Of a DNA stretch of 44,674 bases, positions 37,606-43,785 are shown in pieces (the first letter of the stretch is position 1; every line of letters starts with the position of its first letter). Source of the DNA: Chloroflexota bacterium (GTDB lineage: Bacteria; Chloroflexota; Anaerolineae; Anaerolineales; VGOW01); NCBI GenBank assembly GCA_016197225.1, contig JACPWC010000057.1:1-44674 (forward strand). The letters run 5' to 3'. The notes under the pieces are model-generated. The model ran no database searches. It worked only from the letters and a program-made list of their open reading frames with translations, and had not been told where the DNA came from. Made by a program: the position numbers and the translations under genes.

Positions 37606-37656
37606 CGTATTGCGTATTCCGTAGCGCGTATCTACGCATACGGAATACGCAATACG
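37606..37656. repeat. Inverted phrase hairpin, etfB-etfA spacer
   Basis: CGTATTGCGTATTCCGTA (37606-37623) and its exact reverse complement (37639-37656) form an 18-bp perfect stem. The 15-nt loop contains a nested GCGTA/TACGC stem. It starts 6 bases after the stop codon and lacks a T-tract. Confidence 0.92.
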
Positions 37657-37672
37657 CACTACGTGACCGGCT

Positions 37673-38635
37673 ATGGCAAACGACATTTTTATTCTCGCAG
37701 AACATCTCAACGGCAAGCTGGCCGACATCACTTTCGAGATGACGGGCAAGGCCAAAGAGTTGGCCGCCGCCTTTGGCGGCCAGGCCGTCGCCGTGTTGCT
37801 GGGCAGTGGCGCAAAGTCGCTGGCCGAGTCCATCGGCGCCGACACGGTTTTGTATGTGGACGATTCCACGCTGGCCGAATTCAATCCTGAAGCCTACAGC
37901 CGCGTATTGGCCGCGATGATCAAAGAGCGCGGCCCGCGAGTGGTGATGATGGGCAACACCTCGGTGGGCATGGATTTGGGAGCAGGACTGTCGGTGATGG
38001 CCGGCCTGCCGCTCATCGCCTACGTCAACGGTTTGGCCGCCGACGGCGGCATGTTCGTCGCCACCTCGCAAATTTACGGCGGCAAGATTCAGGCCGAGGC
38101 CGTGCCTGATGGCGAAGCCTGCATCGTCTCCTGCCTCGCAGGCGCGTTCCCTGCGGACGCGGGTCGCGGCTCCGCTCCGGTTGAGCAAATCGCCTCCCCG
38201 GTTCCGCTCGACGACTTGAAAGTGAAGTTCGTCAAACTCATCCAGCCCGAGGGCGGCGACGTGGACATCACCCAGCAACCGATCCTGGTCTCGATTGGGC
38301 GCGGCATCGGCGGGCAGGAGAACATCGAACTGGCGCAGGAACTCGCTGAGGCGCTGGGCGCGGCGGTGTCGGCTTCCCGCCCGATCACCGACGCCGGCTG
38401 GTTGCCGAAGACGCGGCAGGTCGGCAAGTCCGGCCTCACGGTGAAGCCCAAAGTCTATCTTGCATTCGGCATCTCCGGTGCGCCCGAACACCTCGAAGGC
38501 ATGCGCGGCGCAGAATTGATCATCGCCGTCAACACCGATCCCAAAGCGCCCATCTTCGACGTGGCCCACTACGGCGCGACCTGCGACATGCTGGACTTGC
38601 TTCCGGCGTTGACCGAGAAAGTAAAAGGCGGGTGA
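37673..38635 (+). CDS. etfA: Electron transfer flavoprotein alpha subunit
   Basis: 320 residues, normal length. The C-terminal FAD domain is diagnostic: SIGRGIGGQENIELAQELAE, ASRPITDAGWLPKTRQVGKS, VKPKVYLAFGISGAPEHLEG and INTDPKAPIFDVAHYG-type sequence (here AVNTDPKAPIFDVAHYGATC). The N-terminal domain is less conserved. It follows etfB across a hairpin spacer; the upstream ribosome-binding site is weak. It docks on the membrane oxidoreductase encoded next. Confidence 0.94.
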   Translation: MANDIFILAEHLNGKLADITFEMTGKAKELAAAFGGQAVAVLLGSGAKSLAESIGADTVLYVDDSTLAEFNPEAYSRVLAAMIKERGPRVVMMGNTSVGMDLGAGLSVMAGLPLIAYVNGLAADGGMFVATSQIYGGKIQAEAVPDGEACIVSCLAGAFPADAGRGSAPVEQIASPVPLDDLKVKFVKLIQPEGGDVDITQQPILVSIGRGIGGQENIELAQELAEALGAAVSASRPITDAGWLPKTRQVGKSGLTVKPKVYLAFGISGAPEHLEGMRGAELIIAVNTDPKAPIFDVAHYGATCDMLDLLPALTEKVKGG

Positions 38636-38691
38636 CGTTTGTCGGTTGACGTTTGATTTATGCCGCGTCAGCCGTCAAACGACAAACGTCA
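38633..38691. repeat. Inverted phrase hairpin, etfA-EMO spacer
   Basis: TGACGTTTGTCG (38633-38644) and CGACAAACGTCA (38680-38691) pair perfectly over 12 bp. After one mismatch TTGACG (38646-38651) pairs with CGTCAA (38673-38678). The first arm starts with the TGA stop codon itself. Confidence 0.9.
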
Positions 38692-38703
38692 GTTAAAAAC
38701 GTC

Positions 38704-40755
38704 ATGCTGACTCTTGTCGAAAAGATCATCTTCTTCCTCATGGCCGCCGTCTTCGGCGGTTTCACTGCCTGGGGCTTCTACAACATCTACCGCATCGTGC
38801 GGCGCGGGCGTCCAATCTCCAATTCTCCACGCGAAGCGTCTAATCTCCAATCTTTCATCCCTCAAGCTATCAAAGCCTTGCTTGAAGTCGGCCTGCAAAA
38901 GCCGATCTACAAATCGCGCCCTATCCTCACCACCTTTCACGCCCTCATCTTCTTCGGCTTCTCGTATTACTTCCTGGTCAACGTCAACGACGTGTTGGAA
39001 GGCTTCATCTCCGACTACTCCACCGCCGAAATTTCCGCCTTCCCCCTCGGCCTGTTGAACCTGGCCGGCGATTTGTTGAGCATCGGCGTTTTGGTCGGCG
39101 TCGTCGCCTTCCTCGTCCGCCGTTTCATTGCCAAAGACAAGCGGCTCGACTACAACAAGGATGTATTGTTGTACGCCCCGGTCAAAGCGGGCGGTATCAA
39201 ACGCGACTCGCTCATCGTCGGCGGCTTCATCCTGTTTCACGTCGGCTCGCGTTTCATGGGGCAGACCTTCCGCCTGGCCGAGATGCAGGTCTTCAATCCA
39301 ATGCAGCCGTTTGCCAGCGCCCTGTCGCTCGCCCTGCGCGGCTGGCCCGACTACACGGCGGCGATTCACACGACGTGGTGGCTGGCCATCGGCCTCATCG
39401 TCGTCTTCCTTCCCTACTTCATCATCAGCAAGCACATTCACATCATGGTCGCGCCGGTCAATCTGGCATTGGCAAAACAGGGTGAGCGTGGCCATCTCGA
39501 CCCTTCGGCAAGCTCAGGGTTGCCCGGCGCGGGCGCATTGAGTGATCTCGCCTGGCCGCGCCTGCTCGACGCTTACGCCTGCATCATGTGCAATCGCTGT
39601 CAGGACGTTTGCCCGGCGCACAATTCACTGCGACCTCTGAGTCCCTCGGCGCTGGAGATCAACAAACGCTACTGGCTCAACGCTAATTTCACCGCCTTCG
39701 CCGGGGGTGCCGCCTCGCCGCCCCTCACCGAATTCGCCATCAGCCCTGACGCAGTGTGGGCCTGCACCACCTGTTATGCCTGCGTGCGCGTCTGCCCGGT
39801 CGGCAACGAGCCAATGGCCGACATCATTGACATCCGCCGCCGGTTGGTGAACGACGGCGCGGAACTGGACAGCGGCGTGCAGTCCACGCTGGAGAAGATC
39901 GGCAAGACCGGCAACTCGTTCGGGCAGGCGGCCCGCAACCGGGCCAAGTGGACGCAGACCGGACTCGATTTCAAGATCAAAGATGTTCGCAAGGAGCAGG
40001 CCGAGTATTTGTGGTTCGTCGGCGACTATGCTTCGTTTGATGCGCGTGCCCAGGAGATCACCCGCACCGTGGCCCGCGTGCTGACCGGCGCTGGCGTGGA
40101 CTTCGGCATCCTGTACGAGGCCGAGAAGAATTCCGGCAACGACGTACGGCGGGTGGGCGAGGAAGGCCTCTTCGAGCAGTTGGCCGAGCAGAACATTGCG
40201 GCCATGAGCAAAGCCAAGTTCGAGCGCGTCATCACCACCGACCCCCACACCCTCAACGCGCTCAAGAACGAGTACCCGGACTACGGCGGCAAGTGGGAGA
40301 CGATTCACTACACCCGCTTGCTGGCGCAACTGATCGAGTCAGGCAAGATCAAACTCAATAAGAAACTCGACTATCGGGTGACCTTCCACGATCCGTGTTA
40401 CCTCGGGCGCTACAACAAAGGCTTCAACCCGCCCCGCGCCCTGATTCAGGCGACGGGCTGTGATTTCGTGGAGATGCAACGCAACAAAGAGAACTCGTAC
40501 TGCTGTGGCGCGGGCGGCGGCCAAATCTGGATGGGGACGACGCCCGAAGGCGAGCGCCCGGCGGAGAACCGCATCCGCGAAGCCCTGGCCGCCCTCGGCC
40601 ACACGGCCAACGGCGCAAGCGGCAAGAAGCTCCTCTTCATCGTCGCCTGCCCGAAGGACGTGGTGATGTATACCGACGCGGTGAAGACGACGGGTAACGA
40701 GGGTAAAATTGAAGTGCGGGATGTGATTCAGTTGGTGGCGGAGGCGATGGGGTGA
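38704..40755 (+). CDS. Membrane-bound ETF:menaquinone oxidoreductase, HdrD/EtfD-like
   Basis: 683 residues from the ATG at 38704. The N-terminal part is a cytochrome-b/NarI-like membrane domain with about five helices (near 5-30, 78-100, 115-138, 175-195, 218-240). Two 4Fe-4S sites follow: C293, C296, C299, C303 (CIMCNRCQDVCP) and C354, C357, C360, C364 (CTTCYACVRVCP). A C-terminal CCG domain uses C565 (HDPCYLGR), C600-C601 (YCCGAGGG) and C649 (VACPKD). This is the plan of EtfD-type proteins that move electrons from EtfAB to menaquinone, called EMO in sulfur-oxidation work as I recall. Two repeat words are built into it at 38812-38853 and 39500-39519. No good ribosome-binding site is visible. 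Confidence 0.88.
   Translation: MLTLVEKIIFFLMAAVFGGFTAWGFYNIYRIVRRGRPISNSPREASNLQSFIPQAIKALLEVGLQKPIYKSRPILTTFHALIFFGFSYYFLVNVNDVLEGFISDYSTAEISAFPLGLLNLAGDLLSIGVLVGVVAFLVRRFIAKDKRLDYNKDVLLYAPVKAGGIKRDSLIVGGFILFHVGSRFMGQTFRLAEMQVFNPMQPFASALSLALRGWPDYTAAIHTTWWLAIGLIVVFLPYFIISKHIHIMVAPVNLALAKQGERGHLDPSASSGLPGAGALSDLAWPRLLDAYACIMCNRCQDVCPAHNSLRPLSPSALEINKRYWLNANFTAFAGGAASPPLTEFAISPDAVWACTTCYACVRVCPVGNEPMADIIDIRRRLVNDGAELDSGVQSTLEKIGKTGNSFGQAARNRAKWTQTGLDFKIKDVRKEQAEYLWFVGDYASFDARAQEITRTVARVLTGAGVDFGILYEAEKNSGNDVRRVGEEGLFEQLAEQNIAAMSKAKFERVITTDPHTLNALKNEYPDYGGKWETIHYTRLLAQLIESGKIKLNKKLDYRVTFHDPCYLGRYNKGFNPPRALIQATGCDFVEMQRNKENSYCCGAGGGQIWMGTTPEGERPAENRIREALAALGHTANGASGKKLLFIVACPKDVVMYTDAVKTTGNEGKIEVRDVIQLVAEAMG
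38812..38853 (+). repeat. Repeat words inserted in frame in the EMO gene
   Basis: The stretch is composed of AATCTCCAATTCTCC and TCTAATCTCCAATCT, the same words as the spacer hairpins at 31351 and 35387. It codes PISNSPREASNLQS in the loop after the first membrane helix. The 15-mer TCTAATCTCCAATCT (38839-38853) recurs exactly at 44500-44514 inside the ligase gene, in the same reading phase (SNLQS). Confidence 0.8.
39500..39519 (+). repeat. Second repeat word inserted in frame in the EMO gene
   Basis: ACCCTTCGGCAAGCTCAGGG codes DPSASSG in the linker between the last membrane helix and the first iron-sulfur site. Its first 19 bases match the word at 36356-36374 at 17 positions and are read in the same phase. 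Confidence 0.75.
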
Positions 40756-40770
40756 GGATGGCTAGGTTGC

Positions 40771-41307
40771 ATGTTAAACGCTCCAATGAACAAAACCAAG
40801 AGCAAAACTAGAATCTCGCCCAACTCCGTCTCCCTTGCGGGCGAATTCGCGGCGTTATCACGCCTTGCTCTATGGGGCTACGATGCCAACATGACCCTGG
40901 GCCGAACGAAAAACGTGGACATTTTGGTCTCGAACCCACGCACAAACCAGTTTTATCAACTTGAAGTGAAGACCAATCTGGATAGTAGAAAGCGACCGCC
41001 TGTTTCAAAATTGTTCGGACGCTTTGTGAGTGGCTGGATTATGAACAAGAAACACGAATCCATTTCAAGGCCAGAGCTCTGGTATTGTTTCGTGACATTC
41101 CGATTGGAATCAAAGATCGCGAGGTACTTCATCGTGCCCAGCGCCGTCGTCGCGCGATATGTTCTGGCGCAACATCGCTTGTGGCTGGAAATGAAAGGCA
41201 AAGACAATCCGATGCGTCTTTTTCGGATTGGATTTGCGGAAGAGAAATATAGAATCTCCACTCCAACCGCAGAACGGTATGAAGACAATTGGGAATTCAA
41301 ACAGTAG
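40771..41307 (+). CDS. Putative PD-(D/E)XK nuclease-like protein
   Basis: 178 residues from ATG 40771, or 173 from ATG 40786. The N-terminal SVSLAGEFAALSRLALWGYD and the following DILVSNPRTNQFYQLEVKTN give the order E...D-x(n)-E-x-K of a PD-(D/E)XK fold (D about residue 51, E about 68, K about 70), as in small endonuclease-like or Holliday-resolvase-like families. No target can be named. The gene is more AT-rich than its neighbours and interrupts the sulfur locus without an obvious link to it, so it may be a later insertion. Confidence 0.55.
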   Translation: MLNAPMNKTKSKTRISPNSVSLAGEFAALSRLALWGYDANMTLGRTKNVDILVSNPRTNQFYQLEVKTNLDSRKRPPVSKLFGRFVSGWIMNKKHESISRPELWYCFVTFRLESKIARYFIVPSAVVARYVLAQHRLWLEMKGKDNPMRLFRIGFAEEKYRISTPTAERYEDNWEFKQ

Positions 41308-41361
41308 CTTATGCAACCTGGCCACCGCCAGCAGGCAAATATGTTCAACGGGTGTCTCGGT

Positions 41362-41470
41362 TAGTAGTCAGCCAATGCTAAATTGATGAGTGCCTGATCC
41401 GCCGCAGTTGTACTGCGGCGCGGGCGGCAGTGCAACTGCCACCCATCAAAACAGGCTTGGCGGACTACTA
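41362..41470. repeat. REP/MITE-like palindromic element, copy 2
   Basis: A 109-bp block is bounded by TAGTAGTCAGCCAA (41362-41375) and its near-perfect inverse TTGGCGGACTACTA (41457-41470; 13 of 14 pair). Inside are two hairpins: CGCCGCAGT/ACTGCGGCG (41400-41420) and GGGCGGCAGT/ACTGCCACCC (41422-41444). The second matches the core at 29503-29525. No transposase is encoded, so it would depend on one elsewhere. Confidence 0.7.
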
Positions 41471-41500
41471 GTCCCGCTGCCGCCACTAAAATCGACCCTT

Positions 41501-41956
41501 ATGCCTCAAGGCCTCACTGACCTCTCTCTCGCCCTCGCCATGCGACTGCGCGACATGGCGCGGATGCTTGATCGCCTCGACCGGCTGGAGTCCGGCACCG
41601 GCGAGTGGCTGGCCGCGCAAGGTGACGGCGCGCTGCAAGAGGCCGCTGCCGACATGACCCTGCGCGCCCTGCGCGCCGCAACCGACCCGACGAACTTCGC
41701 TGTTCTTGCGTTTCTCTCGGCGCATACGTCCGCGCCCATTGCCGAACTCGAAACGGCCACCGGTCTGGGGCGGCTAGCCCTCACCGAACGGGTGAATGAC
41801 CTCGTGCAGGTTGGCCTGGCCGGGCGGAATATTGACACCGATCAGGTGCAAGGCACGGCGGCGGGCGCGGCCCTCGTCGGCCTCATCCAAAGCATCTCTG
41901 AGGCCACAGCGACGAAGTTGGGAGAGGTGTTGAAACCGGTTACTAGTGAACAGTGA
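41501..41956 (+). CDS. Small winged-helix-like hypothetical protein
   Basis: 151 residues from ATG 41501; an upstream extension to 41390 lies inside the palindromic element and is not credible. The N-terminal third is one long amphipathic helix (LALAMRLRDMARMLDRLDRL). The middle looks like an ArsR/MarR-type winged helix (FAVLAFLSAHTSAPIAELET then ATGLGRLALTERVNDLVQVG). A helical tail follows (SISEATATKLGEVLKPV). It could be a local regulator, or a scaffold with the fold only. I do not recognise the family. It lies between the electron-transfer and lipoyl-protein parts of the locus. Confidence 0.6.
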   Translation: MPQGLTDLSLALAMRLRDMARMLDRLDRLESGTGEWLAAQGDGALQEAAADMTLRALRAATDPTNFAVLAFLSAHTSAPIAELETATGLGRLALTERVNDLVQVGLAGRNIDTDQVQGTAAGAALVGLIQSISEATATKLGEVLKPVTSEQ

Positions 41957-41997
41957 TCAGTGATCAGTGATCAGTAAACACTGTTTACTGATCACTG
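41951..41997. repeat. Inverted phrase hairpin with heptamer repeat
   Basis: CAGTGATCAGTAAAC (41965-41979) and GTTTACTGATCACTG (41983-41997) form a perfect 15-bp stem with an ACT loop. The left side contains the heptamer TGATCAG three times in tandem (41954-41974), of which the right arm has only one, so the unit seems to have grown by tandem duplication. It begins inside the stop codon. Confidence 0.9.
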
Positions 41998-42017
41998 TTC
42001 ACTGATAACTTTTTACA

Positions 42018-42308
42018 ATGAAGTGTCCTCACTGTGACTTCGCCGACACCCGCATGAAGCTCCACCGCCACCTGGCCGAGGCGCATTTGGATTTGGTGGC
42101 GACCGAGCACGACGAGGAGACGGGGAAGATGAAATATATCGTCGCCTGCCCGGTGTGCGGCTTGAAATACCAGCACGCCGTCAAGCCGCGCTACAAAGAC
42201 CCGCGCTTCCTCGAAGAGTTCAAAAGCGAGATTGCGCTGGTGGCGTTTGATCAATTGTTGTATCACCTGACGGAGAAGCATCCTGAGACTGGAGAAGCAG
42301 AGAATTAG
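42018..42308 (+). CDS. Small protein with two C2H2-type zinc-binding motifs
   Basis: 96 residues. Two Cys2-His2 patterns are visible: C3-x2-C6-x11-H18-x4-H23 (CPHCDFADTRMKLHRHLAEA then H) and C44-x2-C47 with H83-x4-H88 (CPVCGLKY ... YHLTEKH). The first is like a short classical zinc finger, the second has a long insert. I do not know a named family. It sits directly before three lipoyl-carrier genes, so a role in their maturation, in metal handling or in control of the locus is possible but unproven. Confidence 0.7.
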   Translation: MKCPHCDFADTRMKLHRHLAEAHLDLVATEHDEETGKMKYIVACPVCGLKYQHAVKPRYKDPRFLEEFKSEIALVAFDQLLYHLTEKHPETGEAEN

Positions 42309-42334
42309 AGAATTCTCTACTCCTCCAATTCTCT
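42299..42334. repeat. Inverted phrase hairpin, zinc-protein-lbpA1 spacer
   Basis: AGAGAATT (42299-42306) pairs with AATTCTCT (42327-42334). TAGAGAATTCTCTA (42306-42319) is a 14-bp perfect palindrome that contains the TAG stop codon. Words match those at 31351 and 35387. Confidence 0.8.
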
Positions 42335-42351
42335 ATTTCACAGAGGCAATC

Positions 42352-42792
42352 ATGGCGATCTGTAACAACTGCAACATCCCCGACGACCTCTACTATTGGG
42401 TAGAGAAACACACCTGGTGCCGGCGCGAAGCCGATGGAACCGTCGTCGTTGGCATCACCGACGTGGCCCAATTTCTCGCCAAGTCCATCATCTCGGCCAC
42501 GGCGAAAGAGGCGGGCAAGCCGGTGAAGAAGGGCAAGAGCGCGGGCACGGTGGAGAGCGGCAAGTGGGTGGGGCCGGTCACCGCGCCCGTCAACGGCGCC
42601 ATCACCGAAGTCAACGCCGCACTTAAAGCCAGGCCGGGCCTGCTCAACTCTGATCCTTATGGCGAAGGCTGGTTTGTCAAAATCAAGCCCGACAACTGGG
42701 AGGCGGACTCGGCTGATCTGGTCACAGGTGCAACAGGCATTGCGGCTTATCAGAAGTTTTTGGACGAGCAGGGGATAGACTGTCTCAAATGA
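42352..42792 (+). CDS. lbpA: Lipoate-binding protein LbpA, first copy (GcvH-like)
   Basis: 146 residues behind AGAGG. The single lipoyl domain has the modified Lys at K71 in GTVESGKWVGPVTAPVNGAI, matching the GcvH pattern ESVK. The end NSDPYGEGWFVKIKPDNW is the usual GcvH C-terminus. The N-terminus carries a C4-x2-C7 pair (AICNNCNIP) and C23, not typical of glycine-cleavage GcvH. In sHdr organisms LbpA binds the lipoyl group on which sulfur is oxidised. No glycine decarboxylase genes are near, which favours LbpA over GcvH. Confidence 0.9.
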   Translation: MAICNNCNIPDDLYYWVEKHTWCRREADGTVVVGITDVAQFLAKSIISATAKEAGKPVKKGKSAGTVESGKWVGPVTAPVNGAITEVNAALKARPGLLNSDPYGEGWFVKIKPDNWEADSADLVTGATGIAAYQKFLDEQGIDCLK

Positions 42793-42847
42793 ACAATGAA
42801 CAATGACACAATGAACAACGTGCGCTTCTCATTGTTCATTGTTCATT
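42788..42847. repeat. Inverted phrase hairpin, lbpA1-lbpA2 spacer
   Basis: AATGAACAATGAACAATGA (42788-42806) and its exact reverse complement (42829-42847) form a 19-bp perfect stem with a 22-nt loop. The TGA stop codon is inside the first arm. The heptamer AATGAAC/GTTCATT recurs, with another copy at 42852-42862. Confidence 0.93.
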
Positions 42848-42867
42848 CCCTCATTGTTCATTAACCA

Positions 42868-43329
42868 ATGACTGTTTACTACGGTTGCGACATTCCCGAA
42901 GACCTTTACTTCGACCTTGAGCGAGACGTGTGGATTCGGTTCGAAGCTGATCAGGCGGTGCTGGGGATGACCGACATCGCCCAGACGCGGGGCGGCAAGC
43001 TGGTCAACATTGCCTTCAAGAAGCCGGGCAAAGTCGTTTTGCAAGGCAAGAGCGCGGCCACCATTGAGTCGGCCAAATGGGTGGGGCCGTTTCCCATGCC
43101 GTTCAGCGGCGAGATCGTCGAAACGAACGAGGCCGGTTTCAAGCGCGACATTTTGCTGGCCAACAAAGACCCTTACGGCGCGGGTTGGTTGGTGAAGGTG
43201 CGCTCGGCCAATCTTGAAGCCGAACGCGTTCACCTCCTCACCGGCGCGGCGGCGGTGGAAGCATACAAGAAGAAGATAGAAGAATTGCAGGTGAAATGTT
43301 TTCGTTGCATTGACGAAACAGAAATTTGA
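42868..43329 (+). CDS. lbpA: Lipoate-binding protein LbpA, second copy (GcvH-like)
   Basis: 153 residues. The lipoyl Lys is K70 in ATIESAKWVGPFPMPFSGEI, and the C-terminal NKDPYGAGWLVKVRSANLEA matches the family. It shares the TVYYGCDIPEDLYFDLERDV start with copy 1 (both have Cys at position 7) but adds a C-terminal CxxC pair (C144, C147 in KCFRCI). That pair could bind metal or exchange persulfide; this is speculation. It follows copy 1 across a long hairpin and precedes copy 3 by 12 bases. Confidence 0.9.
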   Translation: MTVYYGCDIPEDLYFDLERDVWIRFEADQAVLGMTDIAQTRGGKLVNIAFKKPGKVVLQGKSAATIESAKWVGPFPMPFSGEIVETNEAGFKRDILLANKDPYGAGWLVKVRSANLEAERVHLLTGAAAVEAYKKKIEELQVKCFRCIDETEI

Positions 43330-43341
43330 ATCGGAGACCTT

Positions 43342-43782
43342 ATGCCTACGAACGGTCATTATTCTTTTCCGCCCGAACTTTATTACGACCGCGCCACTCA
43401 CGTTTGGGTGCGGCCTGACGGCGAAGGGGTCACCATCGGCCTTGATGCGCTCGGCCTCGAGTCGCTCGGCGACATGGCTTACCTCTCACTGCAAGCCGTC
43501 GGCCTCCCGGCGCGGCGCGGCGAGACCCTCGGCAGTCTGGAGGCGGCAAAGATGGTGGGCGATCTGATCGCGCCCGTCAGCGGCGTCATCACTGCGCGCA
43601 ACGAAGCTGTTCTGCACGATCCCAGCCTGATCAACCGCGATCCTTACGGCGCAGGCTGGATCGTCCAACTCGCGCCTTCGGACTGGGAACGTGACTCTGT
43701 CGAACTCGTTCACGGCGCGGAGTTGAAGCTCTGGGTCGAGGCGGAAATTGAGCGATACCGGGCGCAGGGCTGGATTGGTTAG
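43342..43782 (+). CDS. lbpA: Lipoate-binding protein LbpA, third copy (GcvH-like)
   Basis: 146 residues, GGAGA upstream. The lipoyl Lys is K70 in GSLEAAKMVGDLIAPVSGVI, and NRDPYGAGWIVQLAPSDWER closes the domain. Unlike copies 1 and 2 it contains no Cys, and its motif (LEAAKMVGD) is closer to ordinary GcvH. The ligase gene starts 4 bases after its stop, so this copy is most tightly linked to the ligase. The three copies may serve different partners. Confidence 0.9.
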   Translation: MPTNGHYSFPPELYYDRATHVWVRPDGEGVTIGLDALGLESLGDMAYLSLQAVGLPARRGETLGSLEAAKMVGDLIAPVSGVITARNEAVLHDPSLINRDPYGAGWIVQLAPSDWERDSVELVHGAELKLWVEAEIERYRAQGWIG

Positions 43783-43785
43783 CAG

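Noticed and set aside
36832-38635. Bifurcating or fatty-acid-oxidation Etf
   Set aside because: No acyl-CoA dehydrogenase or FixC/FixX gene is near; shdr genes before and an HdrD-like membrane protein after make the sulfur-linked role more likely.
42352-43782. Reading the three GcvH-like genes as part of a glycine cleavage system
   Set aside because: No gcvP or gcvT genes are in the window, while shdr genes and a ligase flank them, and two copies have unusual Cys pairs.
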